Shown here piece by piece: positions 8,641-17,318 of a stretch of 64,000 nucleotides of DNA (within the stretch, counting starts at the first letter, position 1; each line of letters begins with the position of its first letter). Source of the stretch: an uncultured Christensenella sp. Its GTDB lineage: Bacteria > Bacillota > Clostridia > Christensenellales > UBA3700. A program made the position numbers and the translations under genes. The stretch spans positions 124,001 to 188,000 of the forward strand of contig CAJTNA010000001.1 in assembly GCA_910577845.1 (NCBI GenBank), read 5' to 3'. Under the pieces are notes generated by a model, which was not told the DNA's origin, did no database searches, and was given only the letters and a program-made list of their open reading frames with translations.

Positions 8641-8674
8641 AAACATTCTAAATCAATTACGATTTAGAATGTTT
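8630..8674 (-). terminator. Rho-independent terminator after tRNA-Trp
   Basis: AAACATTCTAAATC pairs perfectly with GATTTAGAATGTTT (14 bp, six-base loop), followed on the minus strand by a T-rich run. It starts directly after the encoded CCA of tRNA-Trp. Confidence 0.85.
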
Positions 8675-8748
8675 GGCAGGGGAGACGCGATTCGAACACG
8701 CAACCAATGGTTTTGGAGACCACTACTCTACCGTTGAGCCACTCCCCT
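8674..8748 (-). tRNA. tRNA-Trp (CCA anticodon)
   Basis: 75-nt cloverleaf on the minus strand. Acceptor AGGGGAG pairs with CTCCCCT, the anticodon loop is CTCCAAA (anticodon CCA), the T-loop is GTTCGAATC, and the terminal CCA is encoded. Flanked by a consensus promoter and a terminator as a single-gene unit. Confidence 0.96.
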
Positions 8749-8759
8749 AAGTCTTGTCT

Positions 8760-8788
8760 ATTATATGATATATTTTGATTAATGTCAA
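8760..8788 (-). promoter_or_regulatory. Promoter of tRNA-Trp
   Basis: Full-consensus TTGACA and TATAAT with a 17-base spacer on the minus strand, ending 11 bases before the tRNA 5' end. Confidence 0.92.
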
Positions 8789-9049
8789 TTATTTTAATAC
8801 AATTTATCAAAAAACATTAATTACTCCACAATCTACAAGGTTTTAAATTATGTTTTATTACTTTTTACTTCTGCATTGAAACTTAGGCATTAAACAAATG
8901 CCAATCATTTTTCAGCTATAATTACAATGCTTTTATTTTAGCCTTACCTTAATTAGATAACAAAACAAGCATTTAAATTGATATAAATTAAAGCTACAAA
9001 TATATTATACAAATGTAAAATGAGAAGAAAATATGCAGTTATAGCAAGA
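8789..9049. other. Non-coding gap between tRNA-Trp and cupin regulator
   Basis: AT-rich. A small GGCATT-AAACA-AATGCC hairpin at about 8886-8902 has no gene it could clearly serve. No open frame with a ribosome-binding site. Confidence 0.4.
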
Positions 9050-9598
9050 TTATTTTTCCAAAATAACAGTTAAAAATGTACTTTCACCTTGCATCGAAAC
9101 TTGTGCGTGAGGTATATTTGGGTCAAAATATATACTATCGCCCGCACGCAAATAATATTCCTTATTACCAATTAATACTCTAAGTTTACCACTTAATACA
9201 TAGTTAAATTCTTGTCCAGTATGTTGGACTAATTCAGGGGCTACACCTTCACTAATTGTAACCAACATAGGTTCCATTTCTCTATTAAAAAATTTATGTG
9301 CAAGACTGCTAAAACTATACCCGTCATATCTTTCAATGACAAGCCCTTGTCCTGCATAACAAAGAGCAACCTCTTTACTATCACTATTTTGTCCAGTAAG
9401 TAATACCGTTGGGTCAATTTCCAAAGCAGCAGCAATATTATACATTATACCAATAGGAATATCCATTTCCCCTTGCTCTAATTTAGTATAATCTTCAATA
9501 GTCATATTGACTTTATTTGCAAAATCAGCTATAGAATAATCAGAAAATTCTCTTAAATCTTTAATTCTTCCTGCAATGTCTTTGATTTTTTTATCCAT
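9050..9598 (-). CDS. XRE-cupin transcriptional regulator
   Basis: Two-domain regulator of 182 aa. The N-terminal helix-turn-helix (residues about 8-63) contains S-I-A-D-F-A-N-K-V-N-M-T-I-E-D-Y-T-K-L-E-Q-G-E. The C-terminal cupin (about 110-180) has Q-H-T-G-Q-E-F-N-Y-V-L-S-G and G-D-S-I-Y-F-D-P-N-I-P-H-A. Such proteins sense small molecules through the cupin barrel and often control amino-acid or CoA-ligase genes. It stands alone with its own promoter, so its target is unknown; the ior-paaK cluster in this window is one possibility but is 40 kb away. Confidence 0.88.
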   Translation of the reverse strand: MDKKIKDIAGRIKDLREFSDYSIADFANKVNMTIEDYTKLEQGEMDIPIGIMYNIAAALEIDPTVLLTGQNSDSKEVALCYAGQGLVIERYDGYSFSSLAHKFFNREMEPMLVTISEGVAPELVQHTGQEFNYVLSGKLRVLIGNKEYYLRAGDSIYFDPNIPHAQVSMQGESTFLTVILEK

Positions 9599-9637
9599 AA
9601 TAGCTCCTTGACACTTAAAATATACTTTATTAATTAG

Positions 9638-9666
9638 ATTATATATTAAAATTAAATATTAATCAA
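9638..9666 (-). promoter_or_regulatory. Promoter of XRE-cupin regulator
   Basis: TTGATT and TATAAT with a 17-base spacer on the minus strand, about 40 bases before the ATG at 9598. Confidence 0.8.
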
Positions 9667-9694
9667 GTATTTTATGCAAAATTAATCATTAAAA

Positions 9695-9731
9695 TAAATA
9701 TTACTAGTTGTACCAATAGATACAACTAGTA
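9695..9731 (-). terminator. Terminator after S41 peptidase operon
   Basis: TACTAGTTGTA and TACAACTAGTA form a perfect 11-bp stem with an 8-base loop just after the peptidase stop; a moderately T-rich tract follows on the minus strand. Confidence 0.75.
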
Positions 9732-9736
9732 TTTAA

Positions 9737-11077
9737 TTAAGCTAATGCCTCCAAAGCCTTTATTATTGCTTTTTCTTGCATTAAATCGTTGTTATAATAT
9801 TCTAAATATAAATTGTTTTTGGTATAATCAATTTCACTAGTAAATTTATTTATTTTATAGCCCTCACTTACATCCATTGGCTCACCGTGATAAGATTTCC
9901 AGCCTTGTTTGCCATTGTTCATAATTGGCACTTTAAAATATCCTACAGTCATACTCAATAAAAAGCTTGGTGTTGTTGAAAGTTGGAATGTCTGCTGAGC
10001 AATACCCTTGCCATAAGTTGGCGTACCAATAACAACTAACTCATTCTTATACTTACTTACCTCATTGCCACAATAAAATTTTATTGCACCAAGCAATGCC
10101 TCGCTTGCACTTGCAGAATTTTCATTGACTAAAACTGCAAGTTTAAACGCCCCATTCATTCCTTTACCAAGCCAGTTATCTCCAGTGGCCGAATATGTGA
10201 TTGTTTCGTTTGTCTTTGCGGAATCCAATTGTATAATTCCAAGTCCGTTTGACTTATCATTATCATCGTGAACAAGGTAACTAGCTATTACACTTAAAAT
10301 ATCAGTTGAACCGCCACCATTATCACGCAAATCAAGAATTAGTTTAGTATTTCCATTTTGCTTGAAGGCATTTGCACAATTTACAAAATCTTTATCAGCA
10401 GTTCCAGTGAAAGAATCAAGCTTAATATACCCAATACCATTACCAAAATTAATATAATGTGCCTCACTGCCTTGCACAATAGATTTTCGCATAATCAATT
10501 CTTTTTCTGTACCATCAGACTTTTTAACAGTAACTTCTGCGATACTAGATGGATTACCCAAAAATTTTTCACCGCTCAATACATCTCTATTTAAGCCAAC
10601 TACAGATTCACCATTAACGGCAATCAACAAATCACCACGAGTTAAGCCTGCTTTTTCAGCGGGACTATTATCACTAACCTCAGTTACAATATGATTACTA
10701 TAAGAATCAGTTTTGAACGAAAAACCAAATGCCAACGTTGGAAGGGTACTTGAATAAGATATTCCACTAAATTGGTCCATAGTTTGAGTTAAACCAATAG
10801 ATGCCCATTGCTCAAAGTCTTCCTTTGTTATATCTTTATAGTAATACTTTTTTATTAAAGTATAAACCTCGTTTGCAATAGGTAGCTCGCTATTAATATT
10901 ATTAATATAGCTACTTTTCTTCCCTGCATAATAACAACCAATACAAGCACCAATTATAATAAGCAAGGTTGCAATACAGACGCAAATTGTGGCAACAATT
11001 TTTACTCTCCCACTATTTCTTTGAAAAAATGAAGGTCTGTATTTGTCCTCATTTTGTGGATTTTGATAATTATTCAT
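9737..11077 (-). CDS. S41 family C-terminal processing peptidase (membrane-anchored)
   Basis: Ctp-type serine protease acting outside the cytoplasmic membrane. A cytoplasmic N-terminus and one membrane helix (residues about 29-51, ending Y-Y-A-G-K-K) anchor it. A PDZ domain (about 120-190, with S-P-A-E-K-A-G-L-T-R-G-D) is followed by the S41 domain, with catalytic Ser in N-E-N-S-A-S-A-S-E and Lys in Y-G-K-G-I-A-Q-Q. 446 aa, normal. Last gene of an operon with a SPOR-like protein, diaminopimelate dehydrogenase and an ABC ATPase, so a role in envelope or spore-coat protein turnover is plausible but inferred. Confidence 0.9.
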   Translation of the reverse strand: MNNYQNPQNEDKYRPSFFQRNSGRVKIVATICVCIATLLIIIGACIGCYYAGKKSSYINNINSELPIANEVYTLIKKYYYKDITKEDFEQWASIGLTQTMDQFSGISYSSTLPTLAFGFSFKTDSYSNHIVTEVSDNSPAEKAGLTRGDLLIAVNGESVVGLNRDVLSGEKFLGNPSSIAEVTVKKSDGTEKELIMRKSIVQGSEAHYINFGNGIGYIKLDSFTGTADKDFVNCANAFKQNGNTKLILDLRDNGGGSTDILSVIASYLVHDDNDKSNGLGIIQLDSAKTNETITYSATGDNWLGKGMNGAFKLAVLVNENSASASEALLGAIKFYCGNEVSKYKNELVVIGTPTYGKGIAQQTFQLSTTPSFLLSMTVGYFKVPIMNNGKQGWKSYHGEPMDVSEGYKINKFTSEIDYTKNNLYLEYYNNDLMQEKAIIKALEALA

Positions 11078-11086
11078 AACACCCCT

Positions 11087-12139
11087 TTATTTTGATATCA
11101 TTCTTTCAGATTCAAAATCATATAAAATACCATCGCTTAAATCAAAGCTAAAAGTTAATATGTCCCCAATGTGATACTTTTTATCCAAATCAATTGTTGC
11201 AATCAAACCATTTATATCAAGGTATGCAACATTATCCTCATTAATGTAGTAAATTTCAGCGTGTACAACGATTTGTTTACTACTATCAAAAGCTATATTC
11301 TCTTTTTTGATAAGCACTATACCTCTGTCAAAAACATCACTAACAAGCTCTTTTTCGTAAATGTAAGGTCTATTATTTACAATTAATTTTTTACCAGAAA
11401 TAATTGCGGGCAAACAACAAACGTGCATACTATTTAGCAATTTAGCACCTGCAATTGTATGCATTAAATTCTCTTCATCGTAGATATTGCCACAATGTAT
11501 CATTGTACTATATGCAAGAACAACTACATTTTCAATATTTAATTTTAATGCAGTTTTATATGAATGAGTAGCATAAATTATTGTTTTATATTTTGTTGTC
11601 TTTTGAAGTTTGCTTATTACTTGGTCAATTTCAACATTATTAAGGCTAGAAAAAATGTCATCAATCAAATACAAATCACGGTCAAAAATCATAAGTCTTG
11701 CCAAAGCCACCAATGTTTTTTGATATTGTGATAAATTAGAGATTTTTTCAGTTAAAATCCCAGATAAATCAAAAGCTTTAGCAATTCGAACTAACCTTTC
11801 AGTAATAACACTTTCGTCAAACTTCCTTATTTTAAGCGGAAATATAACATTATCCGTTACATTCTTCATATTGTCAAGTTGCAAAGACTTATCAAGAAAA
11901 CCTATGCTTCTGTCCTTAATTTTGCTGTTGTTTATTAATTTATTATTAAGATAAATTTCTCCATCAGTAACAGTTTCCAAACCAGCAATCAAACTTAAAA
12001 TTGTAGTTTTTCCACTACTATATCCACCTAAAACAGCTAATTTCTCAGCTTTATCTAATTCAAAAGATATATTATTAATAGCATTATATCCACCTAAATA
12101 AGTTTTAGACAAATTTTTTACAGATAATACATTATTCAT
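11087..12139 (-). CDS. Degenerate ABC-type ATP-binding protein (MalK/UgpC-like)
   Basis: Resembles sugar-transporter ATPases: N-terminal nucleotide-binding domain (about 1-230) and a C-terminal extension like a TOBE/OB regulatory domain (about 280-350). Walker A is intact (G-G-Y-S-S-G-K-T, 38-45) and the H-loop is present (A-T-H-S). Three key sites differ from active ATPases: the Q-loop position reads L-D-K-S near 82-85, the signature is L-S-Q-Y-Q (136-140) instead of L-S-G-G-Q, and the Walker B catalytic Glu is Asp (D160-D161). No permease or binding-protein gene is nearby. It may bind ATP but hydrolyse it poorly. Its ATG overlaps the ddh stop (TAATG). Confidence 0.82.
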   Translation of the reverse strand: MNNVLSVKNLSKTYLGGYNAINNISFELDKAEKLAVLGGYSSGKTTILSLIAGLETVTDGEIYLNNKLINNSKIKDRSIGFLDKSLQLDNMKNVTDNVIFPLKIRKFDESVITERLVRIAKAFDLSGILTEKISNLSQYQKTLVALARLMIFDRDLYLIDDIFSSLNNVEIDQVISKLQKTTKYKTIIYATHSYKTALKLNIENVVVLAYSTMIHCGNIYDEENLMHTIAGAKLLNSMHVCCLPAIISGKKLIVNNRPYIYEKELVSDVFDRGIVLIKKENIAFDSSKQIVVHAEIYYINEDNVAYLDINGLIATIDLDKKYHIGDILTFSFDLSDGILYDFESERMISK

Positions 12140-13113
12140 TATAATAAATTTTTCCTTAATTCCTCTGGTTTTTTAGCTGACAAATATGTTAATGGAATAT
12201 CAAACACTGTTACAGCACCAGTTTTACCTTCTTTACTTAATTTTGCAATTGCTCTTGCATATGCTACCAATACACTTGATGTAAACTCTGGATTACTATC
12301 AAGTTTTAGTGAAAACTCAAGGATATGTTTATGTTCATCAGTCGTTTTACCTGACCTAATTACAAATCCGCCGTGAGGCATTGCATTGTGTTCTCTCTTA
12401 AGTTCTTCCTCTGTAATAAAATGTACTATTGTATCATAATCAGCAAAATAGTTAGGCATATTCTTTATATCTTGCTCAATCTGTTTTTTGTCAGCACCCT
12501 CTTTTGCTACAACAAAACATTCTCTCAAATGTTTATCACGTGCAGTTAAATTAGGATTTTCAGAATTTCTAACTTTATCCAAAGCTTCAGTTTTAGGTAT
12601 TGTGTATTGAACACCAGCCTTCACGCCATTAACACGTCTTATAGCATCGCTATGACCTTGTGATACACCTTTGCCCCAAAATGTATAATCATTACCATTA
12701 GGTAAAACAGCACCAAATAACATTCTAGCAATACTGAAAAGACCTGGGTCCCAACCAACAGATATAATTCCAAGTTTGCCATTCTCTTTAGCAACTTTAT
12801 CCATTGCATCAAAGTACTCTGGTATTCTTGCGTGAGTATCAAATGAATCAACCGTATTAAAATGTTTAATCATTTGTACTCCTTGAACAGGCAAATCGGT
12901 AGCTGAACCACCACACATTATAAGTACATCAATTTTATCCCGGTACTCAATTATTTTGTTGACATTTATACAAGTCACACCCATATTTGTAACAACATTG
13001 TCACGTCTAGTAAATACTGCAACAAGTTCCATATCCTCTGACTTGCTAATAGCTAGTTCCACACCTCTGCCTAAATTGCCGTATCCTAAAATACCTACTT
13101 TAATTTTATCCAT
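12139..13113 (-). CDS. ddh: meso-Diaminopimelate D-dehydrogenase
   Basis: NADPH-dependent enzyme that forms meso-diaminopimelate from tetrahydrodipicolinate in one step, bypassing the longer DAP branches; the product feeds peptidoglycan and lysine. Rossmann motif G-I-L-G-Y-G-N-L-G-R-G, followed by family segments C-G-G-S-A-T-D, S-F-D-T-H-A-R-I-P and S-V-G-W-D-P-G-L-F-S. 324 aa matches the family. Lies between the SPOR-like protein and the ABC ATPase gene, with coupled translation downstream. Confidence 0.95.
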   Translation of the reverse strand: MDKIKVGILGYGNLGRGVELAISKSEDMELVAVFTRRDNVVTNMGVTCINVNKIIEYRDKIDVLIMCGGSATDLPVQGVQMIKHFNTVDSFDTHARIPEYFDAMDKVAKENGKLGIISVGWDPGLFSIARMLFGAVLPNGNDYTFWGKGVSQGHSDAIRRVNGVKAGVQYTIPKTEALDKVRNSENPNLTARDKHLRECFVVAKEGADKKQIEQDIKNMPNYFADYDTIVHFITEEELKREHNAMPHGGFVIRSGKTTDEHKHILEFSLKLDSNPEFTSSVLVAYARAIAKLSKEGKTGAVTVFDIPLTYLSAKKPEELRKNLL

Positions 13114-13132
13114 TTTCTTACTCCTTATATCA

Positions 13133-14350
13133 TTACGCTTCAGATTTTAATGTATTTATCATTGCTCTGTGCGTATTTAAAATCATAGTATTTATATATC
13201 TTATATCACTAAGAAGTCTATCATTTTTACTGCCCTCAGCAATAAGGTTATCTAATGCCCCTATCATAGAAGAAATTTGCATTCTTACTTTTTGTACATA
13301 CTTATCTTCTATTTTATTATTTACACTCGATTCATAATCAACAAGCATATTTTTAATTTGGCTTTTTAGCATACCTATATCCTCTCTTGCAGAGGTATAG
13401 TCAATTTCTTGTTTTTCCAAACTTACAGCTGTATTATATAAAGATGTATACATTATGTCTTGATACTTAAGCACATTTTTAGTTGCATTCCTAACCGAAG
13501 ATGGAAATAATTGATAATTTATCTCTTCTATTTTAAACAAATATATATTTGTAACATATCCCGCAAGATTTAAGTTTGTAGAAACACTTTCGGCATCTTT
13601 CTCACTTTTATAAACTTCAGCTATCACTCTATACAAATCATCGTGAACAACATAACCACTGCCACCGCTTGCTCTTATTTCCTCAGATGTAACACGTGCG
13701 GAATCAACATCGCTAAATGTTGCAATCTCTACCGCATAATAGTAGGCAGTAACATCTCCATTAATAATTTTGTTAACTACGCTATTTATCAAATAACCAT
13801 CAGATAACACATCAGCAATCAAAAAACAAGAGATAAATGCAATCAAAATTGCACATAAAGTTATTAAAAACTTTCTGCCTTTAGAGCGTTTTTTCTTTTC
13901 TTTCTTTTTTACGCATTTATTGCAATGTGCTTGTTGTTTTTCAAGCACTTTTTCTTGCTCTGCAACTGCTTTTTTAATATGTTTATTTTTATCAATGCCA
14001 ATCAATGCAAGTTGTAATGTCAAAGGCTCACACCTATCACAAGCAAGATTTTTATGCCTTACAACATCAGTTTTTACAATTGTAAGACCTTGTTCAGCTC
14101 TGCCATAGCTTAATTTGTCAAGGTTATCAAGAGAATAATCAGTTAAATTACTATCAATCTCAACTTCTCTCTTATATCTATCCTCATTAATGTCGTCATT
14201 GATATAAGCGTGTTTGTAATTGTGTTCGTGAGAGTCCTCTACAACCTCAACTTCCACATTACTATTGTTTTGCTTAAATTTCTTTTTACCAATAAAATTA
14301 CTTAAATAAAAATCCTCGTAATTTGTTTCAGCAATGTCAAATTCCGCCAT
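13133..14350 (-). CDS. SPOR-like domain membrane protein with two CxxC motifs
   Basis: About 405 aa, not a named protein. A soluble acidic N-terminus (1-130) has a C-D-R-C pair, then a C-N-K-C pair just before a lysine-rich stretch and one membrane helix (about 165-185). The outside part starts with a SPOR-like fold (Y-Y-Y-A-V-E-I-A-T-F, then a-x-x-x-G-G-S-G-Y-V-V, then Y-R-V-I-A-E-V-Y-K-S), typical of proteins binding glycan strands stripped of peptides, and ends in a helical segment (about 280-405). The two Cys pairs could bind zinc. ATG at 14350 chosen because GAGGGG lies four bases upstream; the earlier ATG is inside that sequence. First gene before ddh. Confidence 0.72.
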   Translation of the reverse strand: MAEFDIAETNYEDFYLSNFIGKKKFKQNNSNVEVEVVEDSHEHNYKHAYINDDINEDRYKREVEIDSNLTDYSLDNLDKLSYGRAEQGLTIVKTDVVRHKNLACDRCEPLTLQLALIGIDKNKHIKKAVAEQEKVLEKQQAHCNKCVKKKEKKKRSKGRKFLITLCAILIAFISCFLIADVLSDGYLINSVVNKIINGDVTAYYYAVEIATFSDVDSARVTSEEIRASGGSGYVVHDDLYRVIAEVYKSEKDAESVSTNLNLAGYVTNIYLFKIEEINYQLFPSSVRNATKNVLKYQDIMYTSLYNTAVSLEKQEIDYTSAREDIGMLKSQIKNMLVDYESSVNNKIEDKYVQKVRMQISSMIGALDNLIAEGSKNDRLLSDIRYINTMILNTHRAMINTLKSEA

Positions 14351-14485
14351 AAAACCCCTCATTTATAAGCATTTTTTGCTTTATTAAAGAGTATGTAACT
14401 TTTTTTCATTATATACTAATCGCAGAATTTTTAGGACAAGCAGAATTTATTTTTGGACAATCCTATTTAGTGATTTTTAAACAAA

Positions 14486-14941
14486 TTATTGCAAATCACT
14501 TACTTTTTCCACAGCTACGCCTGCTTCATTAAACATTTTAATGCTAAATTCGTCTGGATAACCTTCCTCAAATACTACTCTTGTAATACCAGAATTTATA
14601 ATCATTTTCGCACATATTGAACAAGGTTGATGTGTACAATACAAAGTTGCCCCCTCCACACTTACGCCAAGCTTAGCTGCTTGAATAATAGCATTCTGCT
14701 CAGCGTGAACTGCATAACAAATCTCGTGCCTTGTTCCGCTTGGAATATTCATTTGTTCTCTTAAACAATAACCTCTTTCCACACAACTAGAAATGCCACT
14801 ACCAGCACCATTGTAACCAGTTGTAAGAATTCTTTTATCTTTAACAATTACAGCACCAACTTTTCTGTTTACTTTATAGCAACTTGACCAACTTGACACA
14901 AGCTTTGCCATATCCATCATTCGTTTATCCCATTTATTCAT
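14486..14941 (-). CDS. dCMP/cytidine deaminase family protein (ComEB-like)
   Basis: Zinc-dependent deaminase, most likely dCMP deaminase that supplies dUMP for thymidylate synthesis. Zinc ligands and catalytic Glu appear in H-A-E-Q-N-A-I-I-Q-A-A and C-T-H-Q-P-C-S-I-C-A-K-M; the N-terminus (K-W-D-K-R-M-M-D-M-A) and G-Y-N-G-A-G-S-G fit the ComEB/dCMP deaminase branch. Start at 14941 follows GGGGG by eight bases. About 151 aa. Stands alone between the SPOR-like gene and groESL. Confidence 0.9.
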   Translation of the reverse strand: MNKWDKRMMDMAKLVSSWSSCYKVNRKVGAVIVKDKRILTTGYNGAGSGISSCVERGYCLREQMNIPSGTRHEICYAVHAEQNAIIQAAKLGVSVEGATLYCTHQPCSICAKMIINSGITRVVFEEGYPDEFSIKMFNEAGVAVEKVSDLQ

Positions 14942-15211
14942 ATGTAACCCCCACAATAAAATATTCTACCATATCATTTTACACCAATTTAATAAAAATA
15001 TCAACAATTTTATATTTTTTTATTATTATTTTTATTTAAAGCAAATATACAATATTATAATAATGTGATTTTTTTGATAAAATACACTTTTAAGAAATTT
15101 TACTATTTAAACATATAGTTGTAAATTTGTATAACTACAACATAAAACTTTACATAAACTATACATAAATGGTAAAAATTGTAATTTATTTGAAAAGTTG
15201 TCATTTAATGC

Positions 15212-15240
15212 TTAACAAATAGAATTTGTTGTGCTATAAT
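15212..15240 (+). promoter_or_regulatory. groESL promoter
   Basis: TTAACA and TATAAT with a 17-base spacer; an extended -10 (TGC before TATAAT) is present. The predicted start lies just before the CIRCE at 15249, so repressor binding would block initiation. The upstream part of the gap, 14957-15211, is AT-rich with no other feature. Confidence 0.88.
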
Positions 15241-15248
15241 AAAAACAG

Positions 15249-15275
15249 TTAGCAGTCTAAGCAATCGATTGCTAA
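15249..15275 (+). promoter_or_regulatory. CIRCE operator (HrcA site)
   Basis: TTAGCAGTC, nine bases, GATTGCTAA: the CIRCE inverted repeat (consensus TTAGCACTC-N9-GAGTGCTAA) with one mismatch in each half-site. The mismatches are not mirror-complementary. Position at the transcription start is typical. Implies HrcA control of groESL; hrcA is not in this window. Confidence 0.9.
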
Positions 15276-15306
15276 TTTATATAGAATTTTTTGGAGGTAA
15301 ATATAT

Positions 15307-15594
15307 ATGACAATTAAACCACTATTTGACAAAATCGTTATTGAGGCTGTAGAAAGTATGGATAAAACTCAAAGCGGTATCGTATTACCAGGTACCGCAC
15401 AAGAAAAACCACAAATGGCAAAAGTAATCGCAGTAGGACCAGGCGGTATCATTGATGGTAAAGAAATAGTAATGCAAATTAAAGTTGGTGACATTATTTT
15501 ATACAATAAATATGCTGGTTCCGACTTTAAGCTTGAAAACAAAGAAGTTACAATTTTAAGACAAGCAGATGTGCTTGCTATTGTTGAAAAATAA
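15307..15594 (+). CDS. groES: Co-chaperonin GroES
   Basis: Lid of the GroEL chamber. Family features include I-K-P-L-F-D-K-I-V-I-E at the N-terminus, the mobile-loop region (T-Q-S-G-I-V-L-P-G-T-A-Q-E-K-P) and V-G-D-I-I-L-Y-N-K-Y-A-G. 95 aa, normal. GGAGG lies nine bases before the ATG. First gene of the heat-shock operon under the CIRCE. Confidence 0.98.
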   Translation: MTIKPLFDKIVIEAVESMDKTQSGIVLPGTAQEKPQMAKVIAVGPGGIIDGKEIVMQIKVGDIILYNKYAGSDFKLENKEVTILRQADVLAIVEK

Positions 15595-15613
15595 TTATGG
15601 AGGTATGTTATAA

Positions 15614-17239
15614 ATGGCTAAGAAATTTAAATATGGTGAAGATGCTAGAAAAGCTTTGGAAACTGGTGTAAACACACTTGCAAATGCAGTAAAAATTACT
15701 TTAGGACCAAAAGGTCGCAATGTAGTATTGGATAAAAAGTATGGTGCACCACTAATCACTAACGATGGTGTAAGCATAGCAAAGGAGATTGAGCTTGAGG
15801 ACGCTTTTGAAAATATGGGAGCTCAACTTGTTAAAGAAGTAAGCGTTAAAACAAATGATGTTGCTGGTGACGGAACAACAACTGCGTGTGTACTTGCTCA
15901 AGCAATTATCCGTGAGGGTATGAAAAATGTTGCTGCAGGAGCTAACCCAGTAATACTAAACAAAGGTATTAAATTCGCTTGTGAAAAAGTTGTTGACTGC
16001 TTGAAAGATATATCTAAACCAATTGAAAGCAAAAATGCTATTGCTCAAGTAGCAAGTGTTTCTGCTGGTGATGAGTCAATTGGCGTTTTAATAAGTGATG
16101 CTATGGAGAAAGTTGGTAAAGACGGCGTTATTACTGTAGACGAGTCTAAAACTATGCAAACCAACTTAACAGTTGTTGAGGGTATGCAATTTGACAGAGG
16201 TTACGCTTCACCTTATATGGTTACCAACACAGACAAAATGGAAGCTATTATTGATGATGCAGTTATTTTGATTACTGACAAAAAGATTAACAATATTCAA
16301 GAGATACTACCTATTTTAGAGCAAGTAGTTAAAAATGGATTAAAATTACTAATTATAGCTGAGGATATTGAGGGCGAGGCATTATCAACTATTATCGTTA
16401 ACAAATTAAAAGGCGTATTCAATTGTGTAGCCGTTAAAGCACCAGGCTTTGGTGACAGACGTAAAGCAATGCTTGAAGATATTGCAATCTTAACTGGCGG
16501 TACAGTTATTAGTAGCGAAATTGGTCTTGAACTTAAAGATGCTACTCTTAATGACCTTGGTAGAGCTAAACAAATTAAAGTTGACAAAGACAATACAACA
16601 ATCGTTGGCGGTTTTGGTGAAAGCGAACAAATTAAAGCTAGAATGGTTAGCATAAAAGCTCAAATTGCAGAAACTACATCTGACTATGACAAAGAGAAAC
16701 TACAAGAAAGACTTGCAAAACTTGCTGGTGGTGTTGCAGTAATCAATGTTGGTGCAGCCACTGAAATTGAAATGAAAGAGAAAAAATTGCGTATTGAAGA
16801 TGCTTTAGCAGCAACTCGTGCAGCTGTGGAAGAAGGTATTATCCCAGGTGGTGGCATTGCTCTACTTAGCACTATTGATAATGTTAAAAAAGCCATCTCT
16901 TCACTTACTGGTGACGAATTGACTGGTGCAATGAGCGTATTAAAAGCTTTGGAAGAGCCTATTAAACAAATTTCAGCTAACGCTGGTATAGAAGGCAGTG
17001 TAATTATTAACAATATTCAAAACGCAAAGAAAGGTGCAACTTATGGTTATAACGCTCTAACTAACCAATATTGCGATATGATTAAAGAAGGCATTATTGA
17101 CCCAACAAAAGTTACAAGGTCTGCACTTCAAAATGCAGTTAGCGTTGCAACTACACTACTTACTACTGAAGTACTTGTTACTGATATTCCAGAACCACCT
17201 GCACCAGTAGCTGGTGGCGGAATGGATGGAATGTATTAA
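15614..17239 (+). CDS. groEL: Chaperonin GroEL
   Basis: 60-kDa chaperonin ring subunit that folds proteins with ATP. Contains the ATP-binding V-A-G-D-G-T-T-T-A (near residue 86), L-G-P-K-G-R-N-V-V near the N-terminus, and A-A-V-E-E-G-I-I-P-G-G-G-I-A-L. The C-terminus ends in a short Gly-Gly-Met tail (G-G-G-M-D-G-M-Y). 541 aa, full length. Separated from groES by 19 bases with its own GGAGG. Confidence 0.99.
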   Translation: MAKKFKYGEDARKALETGVNTLANAVKITLGPKGRNVVLDKKYGAPLITNDGVSIAKEIELEDAFENMGAQLVKEVSVKTNDVAGDGTTTACVLAQAIIREGMKNVAAGANPVILNKGIKFACEKVVDCLKDISKPIESKNAIAQVASVSAGDESIGVLISDAMEKVGKDGVITVDESKTMQTNLTVVEGMQFDRGYASPYMVTNTDKMEAIIDDAVILITDKKINNIQEILPILEQVVKNGLKLLIIAEDIEGEALSTIIVNKLKGVFNCVAVKAPGFGDRRKAMLEDIAILTGGTVISSEIGLELKDATLNDLGRAKQIKVDKDNTTIVGGFGESEQIKARMVSIKAQIAETTSDYDKEKLQERLAKLAGGVAVINVGAATEIEMKEKKLRIEDALAATRAAVEEGIIPGGGIALLSTIDNVKKAISSLTGDELTGAMSVLKALEEPIKQISANAGIEGSVIINNIQNAKKGATYGYNALTNQYCDMIKEGIIDPTKVTRSALQNAVSVATTLLTTEVLVTDIPEPPAPVAGGGMDGMY

Positions 17240-17318
17240 TTAAAAGTAATTAAAAATTTGTTTTCAACTGACTAATTATTAATACAAACCCAATAAATTA
17301 AAAATTATTATAATACAA

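Noticed and set aside
9050..9598. Antitoxin or phage repressor
   Set aside because: The C-terminal cupin with conserved metal-site pattern and the lack of a toxin partner point to a metabolite-sensing XRE-cupin regulator.
16297..17013. Minus-strand open frames inside groEL
   Set aside because: Shadows of a highly conserved gene; no start signals.
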